Part shown: positions 34,232 to 42,812 of the stretch, one piece after another
How positions within the stretch are numbered: the stretch's first letter is position 1
Layout of the letters: the number at the start of each line of letters is the position of its first letter
Origin: an uncultured Bacteroidia bacterium
Lineage (GTDB): Bacteria > Bacteroidota > Bacteroidia > Bacteroidales > F082
Assembly: GCA_902791165.1 (NCBI GenBank)
Contig: CADAVB010000001.1
Span: forward strand, 1-64,000
DNA: 64,000 bases
Direction of reading: 5' to 3'
Notes under the pieces: generated by a model
The model's database searches: none
What the model was told of the DNA's origin: nothing
Seen by the model: the letters and a program-made list of their open reading frames with translations, nothing else
Made by a program: the position numbers and the translations under genes

Positions 34232-35530
34232 TTATTTGGTTCCGAATCTTGTTTCAAATGCTTCTTCCAATCCCGCCCTGAAGTCGGGGTGGGCAATGGC
34301 GATGAGGTTTTGCGCACGCTCGCGCAGGGTTTTCCCTTTCATCTTGGCGATGCCGTATTCAGTCACGATGTAGTCCACGTCGTTGCGCGGAGTGGTCACG
34401 GCTGCGCCTTCGGTGAGCAGGGGCACAATACGCGAGGCTTTGCCTTTGGCTGCCGTCGAAGGCATGGCCATAATGGAGATGCCGCCTTTCGACAAGGCTG
34501 CGCCGCGCACGAAATCGACCTGGCCGCCCGTGCCGCTGAACTGCTTCAAGCCTAACGTCTCGGAGGCCACCTGGCCCATCAAATCCACTTCGATGCAGGA
34601 GTTGATGGAGACCATATTGTCGTTTTGCCCGATGACCCACGGGTCGTTGACGTAATCCACGGGATACAGGCAGACATTCGGGTTGTTGTCGATGAAATTA
34701 TACACTTTCCTCGTCCCCATGATGAAGGTGGAAACGAGCTTTCCTCTGTGAAGGGTTTTCTTGGCGTTGTTGATGACGCCTTCTTCGACGAGGTCAACCA
34801 CGCCGTCGGAGAACATTTCGGTGTGGATGCCGAGGTCGCGCTTGTCGCCGAGAAACAGGAGCACAGCGTCAGGGATGGCTCCGATGCCCAATTGCAGCGT
34901 GGCACCGTCCTTGATGAGCGAGGCGCAATGCTTGCCGATGTTCTTCTCCACTTCGCCGATGGTCGGGTTGGGGATTTCAGGCAGGTTGTAGGCACAAGGC
35001 ACGATGTGGTCGATTTCCGACACATGAATCTTGTTTTGCACGCCGAAGGTGTGTGGTGTCATTTCGTTGATTTCCGCGATGACGGTCTTGGCCTTTTGCG
35101 TGGCGGCTTTGGCGTAATCGCACGACACGCCGAAGCTGCAATAGCCTTCATTGTCGGGATTCGAAACCGAAACGACGGCCACATCCACAGGGAAGGCCTC
35201 GCCGAGCATGGCGGGGACATCCTTGAAATAGCATGGGATGAAGTCGGCCTTTTGGTCGAGGAGGGCTTGGCGCGAGTTGCCGCCCACGAAGTTGGTGATG
35301 TGGTGGAAATGCCCGTAGCATTCAGGCTTCAGGTAGGGCGCGTCGCCGAGGGTCAGCATGTGGTAGATGTGGACATTGTGGTAGTCTTCCCTGTGGTCGG
35401 CGAGGGTCTTGGCAATCAGTTGTGGGATGCCAGCCGTTTCCGAAAACACCACATAATCATTGTCTTTGATGGCCTTGATGGCCTTTTCCGCAGTGGTGAT
35501 GCGGCTCTTGTATGTTTCTTTCCAGCTCAT
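34232..35530 (-). CDS. abfT: 4-hydroxybutyrate CoA-transferase
   Basis: A 432-residue class I CoA-transferase of the Cat2/AbfT type. Landmarks: GIPQLIAKTLADH, GIGAIPDAVL, GGQVDFVRGAALSKGG and a C-terminal YIVTEYGIAKMKGKTLRERA. It would move CoA from acetyl-CoA (or butyryl-CoA) to 4-hydroxybutyrate. Overlaps the NifU-like gene by 4 bp and is 9 bp before the dehydrogenase, so the operon is tightly coupled. Confidence 0.93.
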   Translation of the reverse strand: MSWKETYKSRITTAEKAIKAIKDNDYVVFSETAGIPQLIAKTLADHREDYHNVHIYHMLTLGDAPYLKPECYGHFHHITNFVGGNSRQALLDQKADFIPCYFKDVPAMLGEAFPVDVAVVSVSNPDNEGYCSFGVSCDYAKAATQKAKTVIAEINEMTPHTFGVQNKIHVSEIDHIVPCAYNLPEIPNPTIGEVEKNIGKHCASLIKDGATLQLGIGAIPDAVLLFLGDKRDLGIHTEMFSDGVVDLVEEGVINNAKKTLHRGKLVSTFIMGTRKVYNFIDNNPNVCLYPVDYVNDPWVIGQNDNMVSINSCIEVDLMGQVASETLGLKQFSGTGGQVDFVRGAALSKGGISIMAMPSTAAKGKASRIVPLLTEGAAVTTPRNDVDYIVTEYGIAKMKGKTLRERAQNLIAIAHPDFRAGLEEAFETRFGTK

Positions 35531-35808
35531 GGCTTGTGGGTGTTCAAAATGGTTTTGGCGTAGTTGAGCAAATCGTCATTGATGGTGGTGACGACAAACA
35601 CGTCTTCGACGAGGCCGTCCAAGGCTGCCTTGACGGTTTCTTCCATCGTCAGCTGGGCCGAGGGGCAAGTGCTGCACGCGCCGTGCAACTTGATTCGGAG
35701 GATGCCCTCCTCGAAGCTGATGATGGAGAGGTCGCCGCCGTGTGCTTGCAGCCTTGGACGGATAAGCTCGTCCACAACTCTCGTGATTTCATTCAGAGTT
35801 GCTTCCAT
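35527..35808 (-). CDS. NifU-like (C-terminal domain) Fe-S scaffold protein
   Basis: A 93-residue single NifU domain: VDELIRPRLQAHGGDLSIISFE, then GACSTCPSAQLTMEETVKAAL with the CxxC motif that holds a labile [4Fe-4S] cluster. Free-standing members (NfuA-like) deliver clusters to apo-enzymes. Sits between abfD, whose enzyme needs a [4Fe-4S] cluster, and abfT, overlapping the latter by 4 bp; a dedicated cluster donor for the dehydratase is a reasonable inference. Confidence 0.9.
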   Translation of the reverse strand: MEATLNEITRVVDELIRPRLQAHGGDLSIISFEEGILRIKLHGACSTCPSAQLTMEETVKAALDGLVEDVFVVTTINDDLLNYAKTILNTHKP

Positions 35809-35813
35809 GTTGT

Positions 35814-37274
35814 TTAGATGTCTTTTGAAAGGTCGATTTTTGCAATGGCTCTGGCAAGATTTTTCTTGCTCTCAAGGTCGCCCTGGCGCGAAATCATGAT
35901 GCGCTGGGCTTGCGGCGAACCGGCCCCATGCATCGACTCGGTGCGATAACCGACAGCGGCGGTGCCCAAAGTGAGGTTCTCGATCAGGCGAAGGATGCGC
36001 AAGCGGTTCTCGGTGGAGGTGTTGCGCGCGCCCTTGAAGTATTTTTCCACGACCTTGCCGATTTCGGGGCTGCGGAGGTCTTGCTGCGAGGGCATGGTGA
36101 CCATGAGGCCTCCAGCGATGTCCTCGGCAAGACGTGCAATTTCGTAAGGCATTCTCGTGACATTTTGCTTGCACACATTGGCCAACAAAAGGTTGATTTG
36201 GTAGTTGCCGGCAGGCATCTCCACGCCTTCGGCGGAGCAAGCAATGCCGCATGCATACAACGTCTCGTTAAGATGGATCATCTCGATGAGTTTGTCCTTG
36301 ATGTGGCTGGCTTTCGGCACACCATTGTAGTCGGCGGCGAGAGCGGCAGCACCAATTAATACGTCGCCCACACCGACCTTGCAGCCGCCGTAGGATTGGC
36401 GATGGTAGCCAGCGAAGCGTTCCACCATCATGCCGGCAAAGTCCCATTCCTTGCACATGAACACGCGCTCGTTGGGCACAAACACATCGTCGAAGACGAC
36501 CAAGGCCTCGTGGCCTCCGAATTGCGAGTTGCCCAAATCCATGTCGGCGTCCTTCTCGAGTTTGCGGGTGTCGCACGACTGGCGACCGTAAATCATGAAC
36601 ACGCCTTCAGCATCGGAAGGAACGGCAAACGAAACGGCATAGTCCTTGTCGGCTTCCTTCATGGCCACGGTGGGCATGATGAGGTGCTCGTGCGAATTGA
36701 CGGCTCCCGTTTGGTGGGCCTTGGCGCCACGCACCACGATACCATCAGGACGCACTTCCACGATGTGGAGATAGAGGTCGGGGTCGGGCTGCTGCGAGGG
36801 ACCCAACGAGCGGTCGCCCTTGGGGTCGGTCATGGCACCGTCAACAGTCCAGTCGTTGTCTTGAACCATTTTCAGATATTCAGTGAAGCGCTTGTGATAT
36901 TCGGTGCCGTATTTCTGGTCGATTTCAAAAGTCGTGGAATAGATGGCGTTGAAAGCATCCATACCCACACAGCGTTGGAAGCAAGCGGCCGTCTTCTGTC
37001 CACAAAGGCGTTGCATCTTCACCTTTTTAATAAGGTCGTCGGTGCTTTGGTGCAGGTGGCAGAAACGGTTGATGGTCTTGCCCGTGAGGTTGGAAGTGGC
37101 GGTCATGAGGTCCTTGTATTCCTCTTTCTCAGCCAATTCGTAGGTCATGGCCACCGAGTTCATCGAGGGACGAATCATCGGGTGGTCAACGGGGTTTTCA
37201 ATTCTTTCGCCCATCAGATAAACCTTGAGGTTCATCTTGCGCAGGCTTTCGATGTACTGGTCTTTTGTCATCAT
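35814..37274 (-). CDS. abfD: 4-hydroxybutyryl-CoA dehydratase / vinylacetyl-CoA isomerase
   Basis: A 486-residue member of the 4-hydroxybutyryl-CoA dehydratase family (FAD plus [4Fe-4S]). Cluster ligands fit CGQKTAACFQRCVGMD and FAGYHRQSYGGCK (two Cys, then His and Cys); DPKGDRSLGPSQQPDPDLYLH and GAKAHQTGAVNSHEHL are family blocks. It converts 4-hydroxybutyryl-CoA to crotonyl-CoA, the radical step that feeds butyrate formation. First gene of the operon; Met at 37274 or 37271. Upstream 480 bp hold two Rex-like palindromes and a cobalamin riboswitch. Confidence 0.94.
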   Translation of the reverse strand: MMTKDQYIESLRKMNLKVYLMGERIENPVDHPMIRPSMNSVAMTYELAEKEEYKDLMTATSNLTGKTINRFCHLHQSTDDLIKKVKMQRLCGQKTAACFQRCVGMDAFNAIYSTTFEIDQKYGTEYHKRFTEYLKMVQDNDWTVDGAMTDPKGDRSLGPSQQPDPDLYLHIVEVRPDGIVVRGAKAHQTGAVNSHEHLIMPTVAMKEADKDYAVSFAVPSDAEGVFMIYGRQSCDTRKLEKDADMDLGNSQFGGHEALVVFDDVFVPNERVFMCKEWDFAGMMVERFAGYHRQSYGGCKVGVGDVLIGAAALAADYNGVPKASHIKDKLIEMIHLNETLYACGIACSAEGVEMPAGNYQINLLLANVCKQNVTRMPYEIARLAEDIAGGLMVTMPSQQDLRSPEIGKVVEKYFKGARNTSTENRLRILRLIENLTLGTAAVGYRTESMHGAGSPQAQRIMISRQGDLESKKNLARAIAKIDLSKDI

Positions 37275-37305
37275 GTCTGTTATTCTTTAAGTTGGTTATT
37301 GTTTG

Positions 37306-37352
37306 ATTAGATAATAATTTATCGATTTTAATTAGATAATTTTTTATTGATT
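37306..37352. promoter_or_regulatory. two tandem candidate Rex operators at abfD
   Basis: ATTAGATA-ATAATT-TATCGATT (37306-37327) and ATTAGATA-ATTTTT-TATTGATT (37331-37352) share the six-base spacer and right arm of the AATCGATA-N6-TATCGATT motif; centres are 25 bp apart. They lie 32-78 bp before the abfD start. The left arms have two mismatches, so affinity may be lower. Confidence 0.45.
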
Positions 37353-37560
37353 CAAAAAGCAAATTTGGCAGATGCCTTGTGCCAATATGGTTTTACCATT
37401 GGTTGCAAGGCAATAATGGAAGTTGGTTCGGAAAAAAGGGGAGAATCGATGTAATAATCGTATTGTCCAAAAGTAGGCTCAGATTATCCTTGATATAATA
37501 ATCATAAGACGATGAGATGTGCTACTTGACGCTGCTTTTTACGCGAAAGCATTGCCAAAC

Positions 37561-37725
37561 CGTCAGAGGCAGGTCTCCTGACTTGTCCATCATGCACGCC
37601 TTCCCAAATTGCTTCAGTGGCTTTGATATGCATAATCCGTTATGGACTTACAGTTGCGCGACAGCTCGTGATTTACACACGATTCCCGTTTTAATCTCCT
37701 TTATAAAGAGAACCTCTGTGGTTGC
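37561..37725 (-). promoter_or_regulatory. cobalamin riboswitch upstream of abfD
   Basis: On the minus strand the order and sequence of class I cobalamin aptamer elements are clear: CACAGAGG (P1, 5' side), GGAGATTAAAACGGGAAT, GTGTGTAAATCAC, the core GAGCTGTCGCGCAACTGTAA, GCCACTG...GGGAAGGC, and the B12 box AGTCAGGAGACCTGCC followed by CCTCTG (P1, 3' side). The next gene in this direction is abfD, 287 bp away; no other minus-strand gene intervenes. Effector binding should lower expression when adenosylcobalamin or methylcobalamin is plentiful. The expression platform was not resolved. Confidence 0.93.
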
Positions 37726-37750
37726 AAATTTCAAAGAACGATTGAGGTTG

Positions 37751-37758
37751 CAAAAATA
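37751..37758 (-). promoter_or_regulatory. -7 box driving the cobalamin riboswitch leader
   Basis: Minus strand TATTTTTG (TAnnTTTG), about 25 bp upstream of the aptamer P1 stem. Confidence 0.65.
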
Positions 37759-37908
37759 CGCAATTATTCAGTATTTAACCAAGTTTTTCTATAAAAAACT
37801 TTCTGTTGTTTCGCTTGTCAAGAGTATTAACGGACAATATTCTGACAATCATTATCTTAAGCAACCATTCAAAATTAAATTAAATGATTTTTGAAGCGAG
37901 ACTTCGGG

Positions 37909-38053
37909 ACTTTTTGACCTTGACCCTGGCCATGACCGCTTTCACGGGAATGCTGAAATTTCAGCCCTTGGCCGAAGCAGTCATGGTCATAGTCACTGGT
38001 CATAGTCCCTTGGCTCGTGTCAATATGTAAACTAAATATGCTCATCTACTTAA
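37909..38053. repeat. ~145-bp palindrome-containing element, copy B
   Basis: Shares with 11021-11161 the start GACTTCGGGAC, ACTTTTTGACC/TGACC arms, complementary GGTCATAGTC units on the right, and the end TGTAAACTAA...TCATCTACTTA abutting a stop codon. The loop between the arms differs. Confidence 0.65.
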
Positions 38054-39487
38054 TTAAGACTGCATTTCGTAAAGTCTTACCGAATTGAAGATAGTCTTCT
38101 CCTGTGCCTCGTTGCCGTATTTGTCCACATCGACGACGTTGCGCGGGCTGTGGGTGATGCACACCGGGCCGTTCAGGCAACCGCCGTCGCAGGCCATGCC
38201 CTCGAAGAAATTCTCGGTGGCCTTGTTGAATTTCAGCTTGGTCAAGGCGGCCTTGCACTCGGCGATGCCGTTCATGGCGATAGGCTTCACGCCTTCCACG
38301 CCCATTTCCTTGGCCACGTCGGCGATGCCTTTGGCGATGCCGCCCGACTTGGCGAAGATACGGCCGTAGTACGAAGCGTTGTTCAGCTCGGAGTCTTCCA
38401 TCAGCGTAGTGTCGATGCCGCGAGCATCAACGAAGGCTTGCAACTCCTCAAACGACATGACGCTGTCGATGGCACCACCGGTCTTTTCGAGCCTGTATTC
38501 CAACTTTTTGGAGGTGCAGGGGCCAATGAAGACAACCTTTGCCGTCGGGTCTCCTCTCTTGATGAGGCGAGCGGTTTCCACCATGGGCGACACTGAACTT
38601 GACACATACTGGGTCAACTCGGGGAAGTTTTTTTCGACAAATGACACAAACGAAGGACAACAAGAGGTGGTAAGCAGTTTTTTCTCGTTCCATTCTTTTG
38701 CTTCGTGATAAAGCGTGATGTCGGCACCAAGGGCTGCCTCAACGACTTGATGGAATCCCAACTTCTTGATGGCCGTAACGACTTGCGTGACGCGACCGAA
38801 GCGGCATTGGCTGACGATGGCCGGCGCAATGACGGCATAGACCTTGTATTTCGTGTTGTTCTCCGATTTCTTCAAAATGTCGATGATGTCGAGCACCAAC
38901 GACTTGTCGGAGATGGCTCCGAAGGGGCATTTATAGACGCAAGCGCCGCAGGAGATGCACTTCTCGTTGTCGATTTTGGCCTTCTTGTTCTCATCGATGG
39001 AGATGGCCTTCACCTTGCAACTCACCATACAGGGGCGGTGTTGCAGGATGATGGCGGAGTAGGGGCAGGCTTGGGTGCATTTGCCGCACTCGATGCACTT
39101 GTCCTTGTCGACGGTGGCACGGTGGTTCACGATGGTGATGGCGTCTTTGGGGCACACTTCTTTGCAACTGTGTACCATACAGCCACGGCAAGCGGGCGTG
39201 ACATAAATGCCGTCAATCGGACATTCGTCGCAGGCGCTGTCGATGACCTCGATGACGTTGGGGTTGCGCTTGTCGCCGCCCATCGCCATCTGGATGCGGT
39301 CTTGCAAAATGGCGCGTTCCTTGTAGATGCAGCAGCGCGTTTCGGCTTTCGGGCCGGGGCTTAACAACTTGGGCACTTCAAGATATGCGTTCTCCAATCC
39401 GCCCTCGTAGGCGCGCCGGATGATTTCTTTCAGCACTTTGTATTTGACGAGTTGTACGTCTGTGTCAAAAATCCTTTGTGAGTTCAT
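38054..39487 (-). CDS. [FeFe] hydrogenase, group B type
   Basis: A 477-residue protein: cysteine-rich N terminus with several 4Fe-4S motifs (CRGCMVHSCKEVCP, CIECGKCTQACP, CISCGACVYKCP; residues ~90-190) followed by the H-cluster domain. L1 TSCCPSF, L2 GPCTSKK and L3 EGMACDGGCLNGP match the group B pattern, with Asp in place of the usual Pro in ACPGGC. Both L1 cysteines are kept, so H2 catalysis with ferredoxin is plausible. ATG 39487 (MNSQRIF) is used. Last gene of the NuoE-like/HydS/phosphatase operon. Maturases HydEFG are not in the window. Confidence 0.88.
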   Translation of the reverse strand: MNSQRIFDTDVQLVKYKVLKEIIRRAYEGGLENAYLEVPKLLSPGPKAETRCCIYKERAILQDRIQMAMGGDKRNPNVIEVIDSACDECPIDGIYVTPACRGCMVHSCKEVCPKDAITIVNHRATVDKDKCIECGKCTQACPYSAIILQHRPCMVSCKVKAISIDENKKAKIDNEKCISCGACVYKCPFGAISDKSLVLDIIDILKKSENNTKYKVYAVIAPAIVSQCRFGRVTQVVTAIKKLGFHQVVEAALGADITLYHEAKEWNEKKLLTTSCCPSFVSFVEKNFPELTQYVSSSVSPMVETARLIKRGDPTAKVVFIGPCTSKKLEYRLEKTGGAIDSVMSFEELQAFVDARGIDTTLMEDSELNNASYYGRIFAKSGGIAKGIADVAKEMGVEGVKPIAMNGIAECKAALTKLKFNKATENFFEGMACDGGCLNGPVCITHSPRNVVDVDKYGNEAQEKTIFNSVRLYEMQS

Positions 39488-39507
39488 CTTGTTTTGGGTA
39501 AAGGGGT

Positions 39508-40668
39508 TCAATAATAATTCAACTCTACGATTTTGCCCACCTTGCGTAGGTCGGCGGCAATCTTCTCCACGATTTTCATCTTCATCGTCGTGTCGATGGG
39601 CAGCCCTTGGTGGGCCACATTGACGCTTTGCCCGACAAAGAAAGTGATGTGGGTGGCGCGTTCAAAGAGGTAGTCGGCGAGGAGCGAGGCACCGTCTTTC
39701 TTGGTGAAGGTCTTGGGCGTGAGGTCGGTGATGGAGATGTATTTCTCCAACATTTGCATCAGTCGGCGCAAGGTGAGCACGCCTTCGGTGGTCAGGTCAA
39801 TGCCTTTGATGTAGCCGATGGGGGGCACTTCCTTGTCAGGGAAATCGAAGCTGGTCTTCAACTCGGTTTTAAGGTGACGCGCCACGATGGTGGAACTGGT
39901 GCCGCCGCAAACGATTTTCTTTGAAGGTCCAGCCAAGAATTGCTCAATATAGAAGTCGTCCTTTTCCTTATCGACGGGCGGACCGACCATAATATTGACA
40001 TCCAAGCGCTTCCGAATCTTGACAGCAGCCACGGTGGTGTCGTCGCCGGGTTTGTCGGCGTAGAGGTCGTTGCAGGCCGAAGCCAAAAGGCAGGCCACGG
40101 CTCGGGCCGACATGGAGCGGGTGATGTTGGCATCCAAATGCTTCATGATTTGCTCGCGTTCCCAGCCGAAGTTGAGGATTTGCCCGATGCCGGCGTGAAT
40201 GGTGCCGTCGGACATAACGATGATGATGTCGTCTTCCTCAAGGTTCAGGTCGGTGCGAAACACCTTCTTGCCGCACACTTCGAGTTGGGTGCGGTCGAAG
40301 TTCTGGCATTGGCCGCGATGGTAGTAGATGGCCTCTGGGTTGTCGAACTCGAACATCACGCCTGTGCCCTCGGTATCGACGTGGATGATGGAGAAGGTGG
40401 AGTAGGCCACGCCGCGCTCCGAACACACGGGCAGCGTTTGGATGATGGTCTCGACACACTCGTAGATGTCGATGTCGTTGGAAGCCATCGTGCAGAGGAT
40501 TTTCGAGGTGAGCGTGGAGAGGATGTTTGCTTTCACGCCGCTGCCCAAACCGTCGGCCAAGACGAGGGTGGTGAAGTCGCCCTTAACGGTGCTGGCCACG
40601 TTGTCGCCGCACAGTTCCTCGCCCACATGGTTGAGCGAGGTGCATCCCGTTTCTAAGCAAAGTTCCAT
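39508..40668 (-). CDS. SpoIIE-family PP2C-type serine phosphatase
   Basis: A 386-residue protein. The N-terminal ~210 residues form a SpoIIE/PP2C phosphatase: LVLADGLGSGVKAN (metal Asp/Gly motif), IIIVMSDGTIHAG and PGDDTTVAAVKI. The C-terminal ~170 residues, starting VGPPVDKEKDDFYIEQFL, belong to no family I recognise but recur with hydrogenase-linked phosphatases. Start overlaps the hydS stop by one base. Together with the RsbW-like ATPase at 8.2 kb it could form a partner-switch; in clostridia this phosphatase is encoded next to HydS. Confidence 0.88.
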   Translation of the reverse strand: MELCLETGCTSLNHVGEELCGDNVASTVKGDFTTLVLADGLGSGVKANILSTLTSKILCTMASNDIDIYECVETIIQTLPVCSERGVAYSTFSIIHVDTEGTGVMFEFDNPEAIYYHRGQCQNFDRTQLEVCGKKVFRTDLNLEEDDIIIVMSDGTIHAGIGQILNFGWEREQIMKHLDANITRSMSARAVACLLASACNDLYADKPGDDTTVAAVKIRKRLDVNIMVGPPVDKEKDDFYIEQFLAGPSKKIVCGGTSSTIVARHLKTELKTSFDFPDKEVPPIGYIKGIDLTTEGVLTLRRLMQMLEKYISITDLTPKTFTKKDGASLLADYLFERATHITFFVGQSVNVAHQGLPIDTTMKMKIVEKIAADLRKVGKIVELNYY

Positions 40669-42377
40669 CAGTTCGTCTTGTTTTCTTCGGTTAGTGTTTT
40701 CTTCAGTTTCAGCAAAGCCACCTTGGTCTCGGCTGTGGTTTCGCCCAATAGCGACGCAATCTCTTGAGCCACACGCATTTGCTTCTTGATGACTTCATCG
40801 GTCGTGGTCAAGGTTTCCATCTTTACTTTCATGATGCGGTTCTCGTAATCGACGGCTTCGGTGACGTCTTTCAGGATACCGAAGATGACGTTTTGTCCTG
40901 CCAAGTAGTTGATCGACATATCGATGTATTTCCCCGTGGCGGGTATGTGCATTTGCTTGCAGTTGATGTGCTTTTTCTGCGAATAGGCGTTGTAGAAATC
41001 GATGGGGCTGAAGAAGTCCGTAGCGGGACGGCCTTTGGCGTTGGGGTCGTCGATGCCGAGGAGTTCCCTGCCTTTGTTGTTGATTTCCTGTATGTTGAGT
41101 TCCGAGTCGAGTACGATGATGCCTTCGGGGCTGTTTTGGATGATCTCGAACGAGAGCGACTCGGCACGTTGGCGCATGTAGGGCAGGCAGATTTCGAGGT
41201 CGGCATAGCCGTTGTAAACCGCCCAGGCCTTTTCGCGGCAAGTGGCATAGCCGCACGAGCCGCAGTTCAGCTCGTCTTCGGGCTTCGTTTTGCCGGTCTT
41301 GTTCAGGATGGCCACAATGTCGCGCTCGGTGGCGGCGAGGCTGTGGCTGCGCAGGCGCGGATGTGCGGCGGCGAGGTTCACCTCAAGCGGACTGTCGTCT
41401 TGCGGTCCGTTCAAAGTCTGCTTCTCGCGGCTGACGTACTTGCGCACGTCGGCGGTGGCTTTGATGGAGCCTCCCTGCTTGACCAACGAGCAAGGCCCGT
41501 TCACACAGGCATCCACGCAAAGGTTGATCTCCATCACAACGTGTTCGAGATACTCGATGTTTTGCAAAGCCTCCACGCACTTCTTCGGTCCATCGACGGC
41601 GATGTATTCGTAGCCCTCGGGCAGCACAGGGAAGGAGTTGATGATGCCTTGCGGAATCGGGTATTCCTTGGCGAGGTTGGGCGTGCCGTTTTTCCTGCCG
41701 AGGTCGAGGTTGGTGATTTCGTCGAGCTTGATGTTCTTCTCCTCGAAAAGCGCCACCACGTCCTCGAAGGTCAGCACATGGTCGATGAGCTGACACTCCT
41801 CGGCTTCGCGCTTCTTGGCGATGCAAGGCCCGACGAAGACGATGTGGGCTTCGGGATGCTGCTTTTTCAGCAGTTTGGCGTGGGCCACCATCGGCGAATC
41901 GACGGGAGCGAGGTATTTGAGCGCTTTCGGATAGTATTCCTGAATCATGCGGCAAGCGGCAGGGCAGGCCGAGGTGATGAAGTTGGTGAACTCGCCCGTC
42001 TTGAGCAGGCGCGCATATTCCTTGGTGACGGCTTGCGCCCCGACGGCGGTCTCTTCCGCGTCGGCAAAGCCCAACTTGGCCAAGGCCAATTTCATCACGC
42101 CAAAGTCGGTGAGGCCGAAACTCGAGATGAAGGAAGGCGCCACGCTGGCTATCACCTTCCCTGTGCCCGACAGCAGTTGTTTCACTTCTGCCAACTCGCT
42201 GTGCACCACCTTTGCGTTCTGCGGACAGGCCAGCGTGCAGTGGCCGCAAAGGATGCATCTGTCTTCGATGATTTCAGCTTGATGTCCCTTGAAGTCGATG
42301 GCCTTCACAGGACATTCGCGCAGGCATTTGTAGCAGTCTTTGCACCGTGCATTGCGAAACTCCAGATATTTTGACAT
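40668..42377 (-). CDS. putative H2-sensing [FeFe] hydrogenase HydS with PAS domain (group C)
   Basis: A 569-residue protein: two 4Fe-4S motifs (CKDCYKCLRECP, CILCGHCTLACP), an H-cluster domain (~70-330), an Fe-S domain (CGSCGYATCREKAW, ~375), a PAS domain (~415-525, GIIVLDSELNIQEINNKGREL) and a short coiled coil. H-cluster loops are TSACPAA (Ala replaces the proton-transfer Cys), GPCIAKK and CVDACVNGPC, the group C pattern. Such proteins are thought to sense H2 and signal through the attached PAS and the adjacent phosphatase rather than make H2. Twelve bases downstream of the NuoE-like gene. Confidence 0.9.
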   Translation of the reverse strand: MSKYLEFRNARCKDCYKCLRECPVKAIDFKGHQAEIIEDRCILCGHCTLACPQNAKVVHSELAEVKQLLSGTGKVIASVAPSFISSFGLTDFGVMKLALAKLGFADAEETAVGAQAVTKEYARLLKTGEFTNFITSACPAACRMIQEYYPKALKYLAPVDSPMVAHAKLLKKQHPEAHIVFVGPCIAKKREAEECQLIDHVLTFEDVVALFEEKNIKLDEITNLDLGRKNGTPNLAKEYPIPQGIINSFPVLPEGYEYIAVDGPKKCVEALQNIEYLEHVVMEINLCVDACVNGPCSLVKQGGSIKATADVRKYVSREKQTLNGPQDDSPLEVNLAAAHPRLRSHSLAATERDIVAILNKTGKTKPEDELNCGSCGYATCREKAWAVYNGYADLEICLPYMRQRAESLSFEIIQNSPEGIIVLDSELNIQEINNKGRELLGIDDPNAKGRPATDFFSPIDFYNAYSQKKHINCKQMHIPATGKYIDMSINYLAGQNVIFGILKDVTEAVDYENRIMKVKMETLTTTDEVIKKQMRVAQEIASLLGETTAETKVALLKLKKTLTEENKTN

Positions 42378-42388
42378 GACGGCGTTTT

Positions 42389-42688
42389 TTAGATTTCGAT
42401 TAGCGGATAGATTTCCCTGACGAACACTTCCTCAGCGTTGTCCTTGGTGACGTTATGGAGCAGCAGGGTGCCGTCGGTGAGTGCCGTGTACGACTTCTCG
42501 GCCTTCTCGGGCGCGATGCCGTCGGTCTTCACGTTCACGCCCTTGGCGCAATGGCCGAGGCAGAAACTGGCCTGAAGTTCGACGAGGTCTTCCACGTCAT
42601 ATTTCTTGAGAACGTCTTTCAAGGCTTGGATCACGTCGTAGGATCCTTTCAGGTGGCACGAGCTGCCAACGCATACTTTGATATTCAT
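42389..42688 (-). CDS. NuoE-like thioredoxin-fold [2Fe-2S] protein
   Basis: A 99-residue protein with Cys6, Cys11, Cys43 and Cys47 (KVCVGSSC, SFCLGHC), a NuoE/HydC C-terminal-like [2Fe-2S] domain. First gene of the HydS operon and close paralogue of the protein that overlaps nqrA (14312-14623). Presumably passes or reports electrons to HydS; no direct evidence. Confidence 0.85.
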   Translation of the reverse strand: MNIKVCVGSSCHLKGSYDVIQALKDVLKKYDVEDLVELQASFCLGHCAKGVNVKTDGIAPEKAEKSYTALTDGTLLLHNVTKDNAEEVFVREIYPLIEI

Positions 42689-42761
42689 TTTCGGTTAGTT
42701 TTAAGGGTTGTTTTATTGAACGGATTTTTCTTCTTTTTGTTGTATTGTCGTCAGGCCATTT

Positions 42762-42793
42762 TGGGCGGGCAGCCGTGTTTTTGGCCGCCCGCC
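42762..42793. other. GC-rich hairpin between alcohol dehydrogenase and HydS operon
   Basis: GGCGGGC...GCCCGCC with a smaller GCC/GGC inner pair. On the minus strand it is not followed by a T run, so it is not a classical terminator; it may attenuate read-through or stabilise mRNA. Confidence 0.5.
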
Positions 42794-42812
42794 GGTCAAT
42801 GGTTATGACAAT

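Larger units (their letters stand above)
37275..38053. other. 779-bp regulatory and repeat region upstream of abfD
   Basis: From abfD outward: two operator-like palindromes (37306-37352); a hairpin with arms around 37371-37412 (CCTTG/CAAGG and CCAAT/ATTGG); ~150 bp without recognised features; the cobalamin riboswitch (37561-37725) and its promoter; an AT-rich stretch; and a repeat element (37909-38053). No protein gene recognised. Confidence 0.75.

Noticed and set aside
37560..37640. Small ORF starting ATGGACAAGTCAGG on the minus strand
   Set aside because: It runs through the B12 box of the cobalamin aptamer; the RNA structure explains the conservation.
40764..42374. 536-codon open frame on the plus strand
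   Set aside because: Antisense shadow of HydS, caused by GC-rich codon bias.
42762..42793. Rho-independent terminator of the alcohol dehydrogenase gene
   Set aside because: Good stem but no T run after it on the minus strand, so kept only as an unspecified hairpin.
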